A stretch of DNA of 64,000 bases from Rebecca billardiae RCC1528. Its lineage: Eukaryota > Haptophyta. Numbering within the stretch: the first letter of the stretch is position 1; the number at the start of each line of letters is the position of its first letter. Made by a program: the position numbers and the translations under genes. The DNA lies in contig OZ251227.1 of assembly GCA_965240325.2 (NCBI GenBank), positions 1,798,001 to 1,862,000 of the forward strand, given 5' to 3'. Below, piece after piece: positions 1 to 12,116 of the stretch. The notes below the pieces were generated by a model. It worked only from the letters and a program-made list of their open reading frames with translations. It was not told the origin of the DNA and did no database searches.

Positions 1-2251
1 TCCGCCTGGTTGACCATCGACATGAAGCGGCGCATCGACGCGGACATGCCCTCCTCGTTGATCACCGCGGGCGAGTCGACGAGGCGCGAGGACATGGCGA
101 CGCCCGAGACCTTGCCCGCGAGCGCCTCGTCGGCCATCCACTTGGCCAGCGCGTCCGCCTCCTCCGCGGGCAGCGCCGGCGCCTTGTCCTCGTCGGGCAG
201 CGTGAGGTCGGCGTTGGTCGCGGACGTGAGGATCTTGCCCTCGTACTGGCCCGCATTCTGCATGACGAAATCGTCGATCTCCTGGAAGCAGTAGAGCACC
301 TCCATCTTGCGCTTGCGGAAGACCTCCATGTACGCGCTGCTCTCCGCTGCGGCGCGCGAGCTCGTCACGAGGTAGTACACCTTGTCCCCCTGCTCGGGCG
401 GCATGCGCGAGATGTAGTCGTCGAGCGAGGTGACCTCGCCCGCGTCGAGCGTGGACGTCTCAAAGCGCAGCAGCTGCATGATCTCCTTCTGGTGCATGAA
501 GTCGGTGCACACGCCCTCCTTGAAGAAGCGCTGGAACTCCGAGTAGAAGGCGAGGTACCCCCCCGGGTCCTTCTTCCCCTCCTCGGCGAACCACTTGAGC
601 AGCCGCGACGAGAGCACGCCGTTCATCCGGCGCAGCAGCGCCGAGTCCTGCATCGACTCGCGCGAGATGTTGAGCGGGATGTCCTCCGAGTCGACCACGC
701 CCACGATGAAGCGCATCCACTGCGGCAGGATGTGAGCCGAGTTGGCGGTGATCAGCACCTTGCGCGAGTAGAGCGAGACGCACGGCTCCTGCTGCCCCAT
801 CCCCATCTTCTCCTTGTGCTGCTGCGGCACGTAGAAGACCGACTTGATCGCGATCGGCGCGTCCGTCTGGAACTGCAGCGTGTACCTGCGCGCGCACGGC
901 CGAGCGACGCGGAGGGAGGGCAGGAAGGAGGGCAACGCGGCGGCGCGGCGGCCGCGGCGCTGCTGAGCCCAGGGGCGGGATCGGCGGCGCGGTGCGCTGC
1001 GCCGCGCGCGAGCGCGCGCGCGCGCGTGCACACGCACATCGGGCTGTCGTACGCGTGCGACAGGTGTCGGTACAGCTCCTCGTGCTCCTCGGTGCTCACG
1101 TCCTTCTTGGCCTTCATCCACACGGGCTCGACGTTGTTGATGCGCTCGCCGTGCAGCAGCACGGGGTACGTGACGAAGGAGGAGTGCTTGCGGATGATGC
1201 GCTCGAGGTTGTAGCGCGAGGCGAATTCGGCGGCGCCCTCCTTCAGCGTGATCTCGATCTTCGTGCCCGTGCGCACGTTCGACGCCTTGGCGAGCGAGTA
1301 GCTGCCGTCCCCAGTCGAGGTCCAGCACCAGCCCGCGCCCTCCGCGTCCTCGCTGCCCGAGTGGCGCGAGAACACGCGCACCGAGTCCGCGACCATGAAG
1401 ACGGAGTAGAAGCCGACGCCGAAGCGGCCGATGATGCTCGACGCCGCCTCGTTCACCGTCTCCGCCGAGTCGTCGCCCTTGAGCTCGTTCAGGAAGGCCT
1501 GAGACCCTGCGCGGCGGCGGCGCCCAGTGCGCGCGGCGGCAGCGCGCTCAGCGCGCCGCCTCGCTGCGCACCGCGGTGGGCGGTCGGGCGGAGCGGCACG
1601 CGGGCGCACCTGAGCGCGCGATGCAGCCTAGGTTCTCGACGAGGTCCTCCTTCGTCATCCCCACGCCCGAGTCCTGGATGACGAGCAGCCGCTTCTCAGA
1701 GTCGCACGTCACCTTCACCTCGAGCGGCGCGTCCGGTTGCGCGTCACTCGCGCTCGCCGACAGGAGCATCGCGTGCCGCCGCTTCTCGAGCGCGTCCGAG
1801 GCGTTTGACACGAGCTCGCGGATGAACACCTCCTTGTCCGTGTACAGCGACTTGGCCACGATCTCGAGTAGCTGCTTCGTCTCGGCCTCAAACTTGTGGG
1901 AGACCGTCTCGCCCTCGACGGCCTCGGCGGGCTCCGCGGGCTCCGCGGGCTTGTCGTCCGCTGCGCCGTCGTCCTTCTTGTCGATAACGCCGCTCACCAT
2001 CTTTGAGACGTCCGGCTGATCGCTCAGAGCTCGCCGCTGTGCCGCCCACTGCGGCACACGCGCACGTGCGCATGCTGCGCACGAGTGCGGAAGCGCGCGC
2101 GCGGGCAGAGGTCAGACGAGGCAGCGCCAGGAGAGAATGGACGCGACAACGACGCGTGCTCGAGCGCGACGGCGCCACGCTCGGCGCCCTGGCGCTCACG
2201 TTCGCTCGCAGCTCGCCGAACCGCGCTGCGCGCGAAGGCGCGAAGGAACAT
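1..2251 (-). CDS. TRAP1: Mitochondrial HSP90 chaperone TRAP1 (C-terminus cut by window edge)
   Basis: ATP-dependent HSP90-family chaperone, expected in the mitochondrial matrix. Exons on the minus strand: 2251-2200, 2074-1610, 1506-1038, and 885 to beyond position 1. This gives 623 residues with no stop. The first exon encodes an Arg/Ala-rich presequence (MFLRAFARSAVRRAASE). The GHKL ATPase domain follows: ETKQLLEIVAKSLYTDKEVF, ELVSNASDALEK with the catalytic Glu and Asn, DSGVGM, and IGRFGVGFYSVFMVADSV. The middle domain contains YSRKVLITANSAHILPQWMR and GVVDSEDIPLNISRE, the closest match being TRAP1 rather than cytosolic HSP90 or GRP94. Intron phases agree at all three junctions (1, 1, 2). 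The first junction is the least certain; the fallback start is the Met at about 2000. Head-to-head with the SP-RING/G-patch gene. Confidence 0.93.
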
Positions 2252-2355
2252 CGCCGTCTGGATGCACTGCGGCCTGCGCGTCCGCGCGGCCGGTTCCGGA
2301 CCGTGGTTTTCCGCCACGTGGGGACTGCACTTGTTCAGCAGGAATAAACTGCAGG
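2252..2355. promoter_or_regulatory. Short shared divergent promoter region
   Basis: Only 104 bp separate the inferred TRAP1 start codon from the ATG of the SP-RING/G-patch gene on the other strand. Both 5' UTRs and core promoters must lie here or overlap the neighbouring coding sequence. I see no TATA box. The role is inferred from gene orientation alone. Confidence 0.4.
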
Positions 2356-3540
2356 ATGGCGGACCAGGTGGAGGAAGGCGTGAGGCAAGAGCTCATCTCC
2401 TTGGCATGTCCGGTCACGCTGAAGCGGCAGCTCCAGCCATGCCGCACGAGCGCGTGCAGCCCTCACGCGCGCACGTTCTGCGCGACCTCGGTCGAGTACT
2501 TGCGCGCAGGCCCCAGCGGCCGGCCTCGTTGCCCGATCTGCTCGGAGCCATTCGATCCGGCCACACAGCTCGCAGTTGACGGCAAGCTGGCCATCTTTCT
2601 GACGGAGCACCCTGACCACGACGTTGCCGCGGTGCGTCGACGGCCCGGGGGCATGTTCGAGTACGGCAAACCGCATCGGCTGGGCAATAAACAGGCCAAG
2701 CCGCGCGCGCGCGAGCGCACGCAGCTCGCGCAGCCTGCCACGGTGCCGCCGCTAGCAGCTCACTCGGCGCCACGCCTGCCAAGCGCCGCCGAGATCAGCG
2801 AGCGCTCGCGCAAGAACATGGAGGGGGTCGTTCTATGCCAGCGCTTTGTCCCGGCCCGTGGGGACTGCGGCCCTCGCCCAGGTCCTGCGCAGGATGCGGC
2901 GATGGGGTCTGAGCGAGCTGGGCCGCGACCGGAGGAGGCCTCACAGCACCCACCTGGCGCGGCGAGCGGCGAGCACGTGGCGGCGTTCTACGCCGCCCTG
3001 ACGCAGCAGCCTTCGGCCGCGCGTGAGGACGCGAGCGCATGTGCCGGCTGGTGGTGTGAGCCGTGCGCGCTGCTCGTGCGCGCCGAGCGCAGCGAGCACG
3101 AGCGGAGCATCGCGCATCGCTTTGCTCTCACGCGCGCGCAGCCGCCCAGGCCGGCGCCGCTTGGGATCCCAGAGGGCAACGTGGGCTACCGCATGCTGCG
3201 CGACGCGCTCGGCTGGGAGGAGGGCGCGGGCCTCGGCCGGCACTCGCAAGGCAGCACGCGGCCCGTGCCGACCCGGCTCAAGAGGGATCGGGAGGGCCTG
3301 CGCGTGATGAGCAAGCAGCGCGATGCCATGCAGCCGCTGCGCGTCACACACAGCGCCGCCGAGGTGATGGGCGCCGAGGCACGCGCTAGGCCCCGGAGCA
3401 AGGCTGAGCGGCGGTTGCAGCGGCGCGTTGCGCGCAAGCGGGAAGCGTACCTCATGCGGTGCAAGGAGCTGCTCATCCAGCGGCAGTTGCACGAGGACTC
3501 GCCGTATGACGGTGGCAGCAATGCGCTGCCACCGCCCTGA
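2356..3540 (+). CDS. SP-RING (MIZ) zinc finger / C2H2-like / G-patch protein
   Basis: 394 residues, one exon. Residues 13-85 match an SP-RING/MIZ zinc finger of the PIAS/Siz/NSE2 SUMO-ligase type: ISLACPVTLKR, then Cys29/Cys34/His37, the YLR element, and CPIC at 59-62. Residues 234-254 form a C-x2-C-x10-H-x5-H finger (GWWCEPC...EHERSIAHRF). Residues 273-320 form a G-patch (GYRMLRDALGWEEGAGLGRH, then PVPTRLKRDREGL). The tail is basic and helical. The C2H2-plus-G-patch half resembles GPANK1-type RNA-associated proteins. The SP-RING half suggests SUMO E3 activity. The start was chosen at the ATG at 2356; the open frame continues upstream into the TRAP1 leader. Function of the combination is inferred. 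Confidence 0.8.
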   Translation: MADQVEEGVRQELISLACPVTLKRQLQPCRTSACSPHARTFCATSVEYLRAGPSGRPRCPICSEPFDPATQLAVDGKLAIFLTEHPDHDVAAVRRRPGGMFEYGKPHRLGNKQAKPRARERTQLAQPATVPPLAAHSAPRLPSAAEISERSRKNMEGVVLCQRFVPARGDCGPRPGPAQDAAMGSERAGPRPEEASQHPPGAASGEHVAAFYAALTQQPSAAREDASACAGWWCEPCALLVRAERSEHERSIAHRFALTRAQPPRPAPLGIPEGNVGYRMLRDALGWEEGAGLGRHSQGSTRPVPTRLKRDREGLRVMSKQRDAMQPLRVTHSAAEVMGAEARARPRSKAERRLQRRVARKREAYLMRCKELLIQRQLHEDSPYDGGSNALPPP

Positions 3541-4149
<609 letters not shown>

Positions 4150-4746
4150 TCATTTCTGCTCAGCGGTGATCCCAGGGTAGCCGACGTCCGCATACCGTGC
4201 CCTGATCTCTGCTGGTGTCTCCACACGCTTCACTGCACCATCGTTGAAGGTCTCCACGTTGGTGCCGATCGGAACTTGCGCAAATGCAATCAAACCGACG
4301 AGGGCCACGATGCCTCCAAGCACGGGGAGTAGAGCGGTTCCACCCTCCGACGGCTCATCCATCTCCTTCCACGATTCACTCAAGAGCTCGCTCGGCGCCG
4401 GACCCTTCTGGGCTGCCACCTTGCTCCGGAAGGAGAGTGTGGTGCTGTCGAAGCCCTCCGGTTGCGAAGCGGTGTTTGCGAGAGGCTCGGCAGCTGCTGT
4501 TGCCTCCGTCTCCGCCGGTGGCGCCTGCGCCTCTTGCGCCTTGAGCGCAGCCAGGCGCGCCTCCAGCTCTGCAATCTCCTCGTTGGGCGATGACATCATC
4601 TGCGGGTTGAACCTTGCCCGTGCTCGGTAAAGGCTCGGGCGAGCGATGCCGTGCCCATGAGCAAGTGCATGCACTGAGCAGCACTGGACGAGCACAGCGA
4701 GCATCAGCATCCCGCCACCCTGGCACCACGAGCTGAAGATGACCAT
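4150..4746 (-). CDS. Putative plastid-targeted single-pass membrane protein
   Basis: 198 residues, one exon; family not recognised. The N-terminus is hydrophobic (GGMLMLAVLVQCCSVHALAH), like a signal peptide. A basic segment follows (RPSLYRARARFNPQMM), as expected for the signal-plus-transit leader of secondary plastids. A short acidic coiled-coil segment (NEEIAELEARLAALKAQEA) and an Ala/Pro/Glu-rich linker come next. One clear membrane segment lies at about residues 138-158 (LLPVLGGIVALVGLIAFAQ), followed by VPIGTNVETFNDG and a short hydrophilic tail ending GYPGITAEQK. Thylakoid or plastid-envelope location is inferred from the leader alone. The frame is open upstream to 5211, but the leader and this ATG make 4746 the best start. 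Confidence 0.6.
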   Translation of the reverse strand: MVIFSSWCQGGGMLMLAVLVQCCSVHALAHGHGIARPSLYRARARFNPQMMSSPNEEIAELEARLAALKAQEAQAPPAETEATAAAEPLANTASQPEGFDSTTLSFRSKVAAQKGPAPSELLSESWKEMDEPSEGGTALLPVLGGIVALVGLIAFAQVPIGTNVETFNDGAVKRVETPAEIRARYADVGYPGITAEQK

Positions 4747-4911
4747 CGTGCGGGCGAAGACGAAGATTCCGCGGATTATTTTCGTCCGGATTATTTGCCT
4801 CATCCAGGGGCGTTCCCCGCGCGGGTCATGCGCCAATAAAAACTCACGCGCGAAAACAAAGCGCGGAAAATGAAAACGCGCTTGGCGCCGAAGGCGCGCT
4901 GGCGTCGATGG

Positions 4912-5813
4912 GCGCTTGGCGCGCGCGCGGCGCGGCGCGCTGCGGCCGTCGAGTTGCCATGCGAAGGCGGCGCGTTGCGTGCGTGGCATCGGAACGCTGC
5001 CGTGCTCCGCACTGCGCCCCGCAGCTCGCTCCTCGTCGACTTTGCTGCGCCTACGATCAGCGCGCACGCGAGCGTCGCCTCGGAATGAGCAGCCCGCGCC
5101 GGCCTCAGCCGTGAGCACCCGCCTGGCGCGCGATGCGATCAACTCGGGGCACGAGCTGTGGCTGAGCGAGGAAACATGTGCCTGCGCGCAAGCCGCGCCG
5201 CCTTGAGACATCGATCGTGCGCGTTGATGCAGCTTCAGACGGCTGTCGACGAATGCCCATCAGCCTGCACGAGCCTTGCATGCAGTGGAGATGAAACAAC
5301 AGACCGTGAGCGCCCTGAAGCGATGAATAGGAGTCTTCGGGTTGCGTGTGCGCACAGCAACTCGTGTACATCTATGCATCGCATGCGCGCGTGGCTGCCA
5401 TCATGCCTTGCTTAAGCAGTTGCTCTGATAAGGAGTCCTTTCAAGGACACCGCGACAATGCGCAAGGGCAAGAAGAATAGTTGCGTGCAAGGTGCGTGCC
5501 CTGCTCACGATCGGTGTCTCAAGGCGGCGCGGCTTGCGCGCAGGCACATGCTTCCTCGCCCAGCCGCAGCTCGTGCCCCGAGTTGATCGCATCGCGCGCC
5601 AGGCGGGCGCTCACGGCTGAGGCCGGCGCGGGCTGCTCATTCCGAGGCGACGCTGGCGTGCGCGCTGATCGTAGGCGCAGCAAAGTCGACGAGGAGCGAG
5701 CTGCGGGGCGCAGTGCGGAGCACGGCAGCGTTCAGATGCCACGCACGCAACGCGCCGCCTTCGCATGGCAACTCGACGGCCGCAGCGCGCCGCGCCGCGC
5801 GCGCGCCAAGCGC
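4912..5813. repeat. Large imperfect inverted repeat (308-bp arms, 286-bp spacer)
   Basis: The left arm 4912-5219 reappears in reverse complement at 5506-5813, with equal length and only scattered mismatches (for example near 5211 versus 5514). Both outer edges stop sharply at the GCGCTTGG motif. Translations of the arms are almost identical on opposite strands, which confirms the symmetry. The spacer 5220-5505 is unrelated and has lower GC. This looks like a foldback element. A transcript through it would form a long double-stranded RNA stem. No transposase is visible. Confidence 0.9.
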
Positions 5814-6023
5814 TGGTGCGCCGCAGTCCGGGTTGGCGGCCGCCACTGCCGCAGCGCCAGTCCGGAAGGCAAAGCCCCCGCAGCGGGGGCTTTGCTTTTC
5901 AGGAGCGTGTGGCAGGATCCCGGGAACGCCCTTGACTGTTTCTCGCGGCGGAAGACGTCGAACGCGACGAAAATAATATCCTGGTCAGCATGGAGGCGAC
6001 GATGCGGATGGACGACTGACAAA

Positions 6024-6488
6024 ATGGTACACCGTCGGAGCCGCTACCTGGTCGGGCGCGTCGAGTCCGCGGAGGATCTCCCCCCATCGATCTCGGCGCA
6101 AGTACTCCTCTCGCAGATCAGGGCGAGCATTGCCGACCTGCACGGGGACTTTGGCGCCGGCAGTGTTGCGCCCTCGCTCAGCGTGAAGTTCTTCCATCCA
6201 GCGTGGCGCTTGTTTGTCGTGCGCGTCGACCGCGAATTCGTGCACATGCTGCGCTCTGCGATGGTGAGCATGTCATTCCTCTCTCAGCGCGAGGTGCGGC
6301 TACGCGTGGTGCGCACGGCAGGCAGTGGGCGCTCGTGCAGGCGCCATGCTGGCAGTCTCCTCACTGCTCAAGTCCTCGAACGGCTTCGCAGCCGCGACGG
6401 TGGCTTGGCCCTGCCCCCACTGGAGCGCGACCGACTTCAGCAGCTGCGGCTCCAGGCGGAAGCAGAATTGGCGCGAATGCAGCCCTGA
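6024..6488 (+). CDS. POP5: Ribonuclease P/MRP protein subunit POP5
   Basis: 154 residues, close to the usual size for POP5. It is a protein subunit of RNase P and RNase MRP, which process tRNA and rRNA precursors in the nucleus and nucleolus. The start RRSRYLVGRVESAED matches the KNRYLL element of the family. Next are an internal LLSQIRASIADLHGDFGAG segment, then the conserved VKFFHPAWRLFVVRVDREFV strand and VRLRVVRTAGSGRSCRRH near the C-terminus, equivalent to the VSGT-C element. An in-frame open region runs upstream to 5481 through the inverted repeat, but homology begins at the ATG at 6024. Confidence 0.85.
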   Translation: MVHRRSRYLVGRVESAEDLPPSISAQVLLSQIRASIADLHGDFGAGSVAPSLSVKFFHPAWRLFVVRVDREFVHMLRSAMVSMSFLSQREVRLRVVRTAGSGRSCRRHAGSLLTAQVLERLRSRDGGLALPPLERDRLQQLRLQAEAELARMQP

Positions 6489-6834
6489 TTCATGTGCGGG
6501 AATCCGCTGCCCTGATTCCTGTGCGGGAATCCGCACTTCTGACGATGTCGATGACTCGGAGAGTCTGAGGCTCGTCACTCGTCAGAGTCGTCAGCGAGTC
6601 TAGCAAATAAGCTATAAGTAAAATTTCGTCGAAAACCTGCTGATGCGCGCTGCTGATAAATAAACACGACATAGCTAGTTAGATAGCTGAGTCTGTTCAA
6701 GTGTGATTGCTCCGGGCAGTCGCTGCCTGACCGCAGTCTGTTCTAAAGTGTGAATGCGGCGGTCCTGCGGGCAGTCGGCGTCGCTGCCTGACTAGTGACT
6801 GACCGCCGGCCGCCACGGGGCCCGTAGTCTCGTC
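6489..6834. repeat. Intergenic region with short tandem duplications
   Basis: Immediately after POP5 a 25-bp unit (CTGATTCxTGTGCGGGAATC) occurs twice in tandem, at about 6485-6537. Its first copy overlaps the stop codon of POP5. At about 6690-6790 the pattern TCTGTTC...AAGTGTGA...GGGCAGTC...CGCTGCCTGAC occurs twice imperfectly. No gene is seen. The two genes converge here. Confidence 0.6.
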
Positions 6835-9800
6835 TCAATGCAGCTGCGCGCCCCCGTTGCCGCTCTGGGCGCTTTCCTGGGAGACGCCGCGCTTCCTCCT
6901 GAGCCACGACGATGGCGCAGCCGGCGCCGCGGCGGGCTCCGCAGCGGCGACAGCCTTGGCTGCCTTGCGCGGCTTGATCGTGCCGACCGGGCCAATGACG
7001 GACAGCACGACGGGCGCGAACGCGAGCCCAGAGAAGAGGCCAAGGAAGATGGTGCCCCACATGAAGATGAAGAACGTGCGGAAGACGACCGAGTCCGAGC
7101 CCGCGAGGAAGAGCGTGCCGAGCAGCGTCGAGCCGCCCGCGTTGAGGATGGACGAGCCCATCGTCTTGAGCGCGTGCGTGACCTTCGCCTCGCGGTCGGC
7201 GTACGGCGCGTTGTTGTACGCGTGGCCTAGGTGCACCGAGTAGTCGATGGCGAGGCTGCGCGCGCGCGCCGAGGACGCGCGCGCATGCCGAGGGCGCGTG
7301 GGCACCGCGCGCGCCGCGCGCGCCGCGCGCCGCGCGCGGCCGCGCGCACCCGAGCGCGATGAGCAGCGAGATGCACGAGATGCAGTTGAAGTTGAGCCCG
7401 GCGAGGCTCATCACGCTGAGCAGCTGCAGGTCGATGCACACCACCGAGAACACGGCGAGCAGCGAGATGAAGAAGGGCAGGAAGCACAGCGTGCACAGCG
7501 CGATCACGATCACAACCACCTGCGGGCGCAGAGCGCGGCGGCGCAGCGCGCGTGGAGGGCGCGGCCCGTGAGCATGGCGCCGGTCGGCCGCGCGCGTGCC
7601 GCCCGGCCTGCGCCGCCGGGGAGCGCCGCCGCCCTGGGCGCGGAGCCGGCGCGCGCGGCTGTGCGCGCGCGGCTGTGCGCGCACCAGCAGGTTCTTCAGC
7701 CCGACCCTCACGATCACGGAGTCGAACTTGCCAAACTCGAAGCGCACGTGGTACACGTACCCGTCCATCTTGTGCCCCGTGCTGTGCATGCTCTCGCGGG
7801 AGACGCTGCGCACGCACGGTGCGCGGGCACGGCGCGCGTGAGGACGCGTGAGGGCGCGCACGGCGCGCGGCGCGGCAGCCATGCGCGGCGTCGCGCCGCC
7901 GCCGGCCGCCGCGCGGCAGCCCGCCAGGCGCGCGCGCGCGCGCGCGCACGCCCCTCTTCCCCTCCTCGCCAGCCACGCATGCCCGCCCCGTTCCCTCCCG
8001 CGCGCGCACCGGTCGAACACTTCCTGCATCTCCTCCCACATGCGGTAGCACTCCACCATCACCTGCGGCAACACCGCCGAGACGACGACGCGGTGCGCGC
8101 CGATGATGCAGCCGCGCCCGGACTCGCACGCGGCCGGCACGTGCCCGCCGTCGCTCGGCTCGGTGTCGCAGCCGCCGGGCGTAAGCTCGGCAACGCGCAC
8201 GTCCATCCGAAACGCGCTGCCGCCCTTGATCAGCGGGATGTCCTCCTCCGACTCCTCCGTCGAGTTGTCCGCGCTCGCGGCGGGGTCGGGCGTGCACACG
8301 CCGCACGTGACCGGGCAGGTGGAGCGCACGATGTTGTGCCCCACGCCGCTCTCGCACCGCGACACGGCCTCGAAGCAGTGGTACCCGCCCGAGAGGTGCT
8401 GGAACTTCTCCTCCTTGTTCACGCACGGCTTGGCCTTGCGCTTGCTGTGCTTGTCCTCCTCGCCCTCCTCCTTCTCGTCGTCGCCACCACGCCGATGGCG
8501 GAGCTGGCGGCCGCGCGCGCGTGCGGCCGAGGGCGCGCGCGCGCCGCCAAAGCGCCGCCAGCGCCGCGCGTCCTCCCGCAGGTCGAGGGCGAGCGCGCTG
8601 TCGACGCCGTCGAGCTTGCGGTGGCGAGCGAGCACGCGCTCGATCGCCGCGCGCGGCACGCGCCGCTCGAGCTCGCGCCCGTACCCGCCGCCGCGCGCGC
8701 CGCGCGCCGCGCGCGCGAGCCTCCGTCCGGGCAGCTGGTCGTCCAGCGCGTCTCCCTCGTCCTCCTCCGTGGCGTTGAACGTGTCGAAGCCGCACTCGCG
8801 CATCTCGGTGTCCTCGAGGAAGTCGAGCAGGTTGCACATGGAGTAGAGCGAGGTGCCATCGCACTCGGACCACTTGATGTAGTCCTCCAGCCAGTCCGAC
8901 GCGATGTGGTGCACGTACGGCAGCTTGAGCAGCTCGTCGAGCACGTTGATCACGGTCGCAATCTCGTCCGGCACCGTCGGGTTGGTGCGCTCGAAGACGA
9001 CGGCGATCTTGCCCGGGAACTCGCCCGAGAAGTACTCGTCCACGTCGTCGAGGAAGTCCATGATGATCGAGTCCTCCGGCACCGTCTGCCTGTACGGCAG
9101 CCCGGGCTGGATCTCCTTCACGACGAAGCACGCGAACACGACAGGCGCGAGGTAGAGGAAGATGACCAGCAGCTTGACGGGCGGGGAGAGCAGCAGCCGC
9201 GCGTACGCGCCCATGAACTTGTTGCCGGGCACCTCGGCGTTGGCGGGCCAGTGGGGCTGGGCGCGCCGGCCGGCGCGGCCGGCGCGGCCGCCGCCGCCGC
9301 TGCTGTCGCCGCCGCCGCCGCCGCCGCCGCCATCGCCGCCGCCGTACGACAGCCGGGGCGGCGCGGTGGCCGTATCTCGCTTGAGGCTGCCGGGCGGTTG
9401 CAGCTCGTACTCGAGCGGCGGCGTGTGCTGCCCCGTGCTCGGCTCCGAGCTGTCGGCGGCGCCGAGCACCTCCGCGTGGTGCGCGCGGTGCAGCGAGACG
9501 CGCGACGGCACCGTGCCGCCCCAGCCCGCCTGCTGCGCGTCGTACTGCTCGCGCGCGGCCAGCACGTCGGCCGCGTGTTGCGCCTTGTGCAGCGAGACGC
9601 GTGACGGCACGGCGCCGCCCCAGCCGGCCTGCTGCTGCTGCGCGCCGAAGCCCTGGCTGTCATCGCGGACGAGCACGCCCGCCTCGCGCGCGCGGTGGAG
9701 CGAGGCGCGCGTGGGCGCGGTGCCGCCGTACGCGCCGTAGGTCGCGCCGTCGGCGTGGTGCACCCAGTTGTAGTGCGCGACGGCCTCGGCACGCGGCGTC

Positions 9801-12084
9801 GGCGGGCTGCGTCCGCGCGGCGAGAGCGCGCCGTCCGCAGCGTGCGGCTGCGCGTGCGCACCCTCCGCCTCCGCCGCCTCGAGCTGCTGCTGCCGCTCGA
9901 GCTCCTCGTCGGACAGCACGTAGCCGGCGGGGAGGAGCGCGCCGTGCTCGCTCCCGATCGACGCGCGCGGCACGTACAGCTCGCCGTTCGGCCCGAGGAA
10001 TGGGCTGGGCGGCTCGGGCTCGGCCGCGCTCACCGCGGCGACGCGCGCGTGCGTGTCGATCGCGAGCAGCGCGCAGAAGAGGGTGAGCTGCAGCACGTAC
10101 AGGCAGCCCACGCAGCACGCGGCGGTGGTGCAGAACCACGCGTACACGGGCAGGTCGACCCAGATCCCCGTGACGAACGCGACCAGCGTGGTGAACGTCG
10201 TGACGGTGATCGCGGTGCCCGACTCGCCCATCGACTGTGAGAGCCGCACGTCCACGTCCTCGTGCTCGGGGGTCCGGTCAAACGTGTCGACGATGATGAT
10301 CATGTTGTCCACCGAGACGCCGAGCAGCATGAAGGAGACGAGCGGCGTGACGGGCGAGATGGGCGTGTTCAGCAGCGCGGTCAGCCCGAACCCCGAGGAC
10401 ATCGACAGCGCCGAGCACAGCGCGCACGAGAGCGAGAGCATGATGCGCACGCTCGAGCCGCCGTGCGCACCCGAGCCGGGCGTGTGCTGCCCGTCCTTGC
10501 CGCCGTTCGGCGTGCCGTGCGCGGCGGCCGAGCTGTCGTCGTGGCAGCGGAACTTGGAGAGCGAGACGGCGACGTACACGATCACGAAGATGAACGCGCA
10601 CGCCAGCAGCGGCGCGTCCTTCTCCACGAACGAGTTGGCCTCCTCCTCGTTGAGCTTGGTCGACCACCACGTGACCTCGAGGCTCTCGCGCTGCGCGATC
10701 TGGGGCAGCCTCTCGCGCAGCTGGTGGTGCCACAGGTCGGCGCGGCCGTCGTAGTACGCCGGGCGCGAGACGTTGAAGTAGATGGAGAGGATGAACGCCT
10801 CCGCCGAGACCCTCTTGTTCGCGTCGTCCACCTGCACGTGCCGGCTCTGGCCGAGGTCGACGGTGCCGTCGCGGACCGCGTCGTACACGGTGCGCTCGAC
10901 GTCGTCGTCCGCGTCGAGCGCGCGCTGCTGGTACTTCCACAGCTCGAGCAGCGAGGAGACGGCGCAGTACTCGTCGCCGATCTCGGGGACGTACACCTCG
11001 AGGCAGAACTGCGAGAGGACGATCGGCCTGTACGGCACGACCGGCTCGAGCTCCGCGCCGCTGCCGTCGTCGCCGTCCGCGCCCGCGAGCGCGCTCGACG
11101 GCCTGTCCGACCCCTCGGTCTCCTGCGCGAGCGACAGCGGCATCTCTGCGCGGATCGTGCGCACCTCGTTGTACAGCTCGATCGCCGAGCCGAGCGAGGC
11201 CTTGTTGATGATCGAGCCACCCGCGCGCTTGCGCATCACGATGAGCAGCACGTCGGGCAGCTCGCCGAAGTTCTCGGAGAAGCGCGTGCGCATCCGCGCC
11301 ATGTCTGTCTTCTGCGGCAGGTACAGGTAGTACGAATTCGCCTCGAACGTCATGCGCGCGAGCCCGGAGGTGAGCGCGGCGGAGAGGAGGATCGAGAGCG
11401 CGATGACGCGCCACGGCGAGCGCGCGACGATGAGGCCGAGCGCGCGGAAGAAGGGCACGAGCAGCCGCTTCACCTCGCCCTCGCCCATCGCGTTGGCGGA
11501 GGGCGAGAGCACTGCCGAGTCGAGCGCGGGCGCGTCCGAGTCGTGCGAGAGGGTGGGCGACTGGAGGCTGAGGTGCACGGGCTTGGGGGCGGCGAGCTGC
11601 AGGTGCATCGTCGCGGCGTTGCCGTTGGGCGCCGCCGCGCTGCCGTCCGGGGAGTAGGGCGCGGCGCCGGGTGCGGGCCCCCAACGCGGCTGCTGCTGCT
11701 GCTGCAGCTGCTGCTGCTGCTGCAGCAGCTGCTGCTCCGCTGGCATTGGCTCTCCATGCGGCGGCGGCTGAAAGCCGACGCGGCGCGGCGCGTCCGACGC
11801 CTGCCGCTCGCGCGCCTGCCGCTGGATCGTCGTCGCCGCCATGTCGTGCACACGCCGCAGGTTCATCGCCTGCTCAATCGGCAGGCTCTGCATCCCGTCG
11901 CCGCGGCCGCCACCGTACGCCGACGCCGACACCATCGGCGTGCCGCCGCGCCCGACGCCCGGCGGTGGCCTGCGCAGGTGGGGAGGCGGCGTCGCGCCGG
12001 GAGGCAGAGCGCGCTGCTGCTGCTGCGGCGGCGGCGGCCGGGGCTGCGACGGGTGCGGCTGCGGCTGCGGCTGCTGCTGCACGA

Positions 12085-12116
<32 letters not shown>

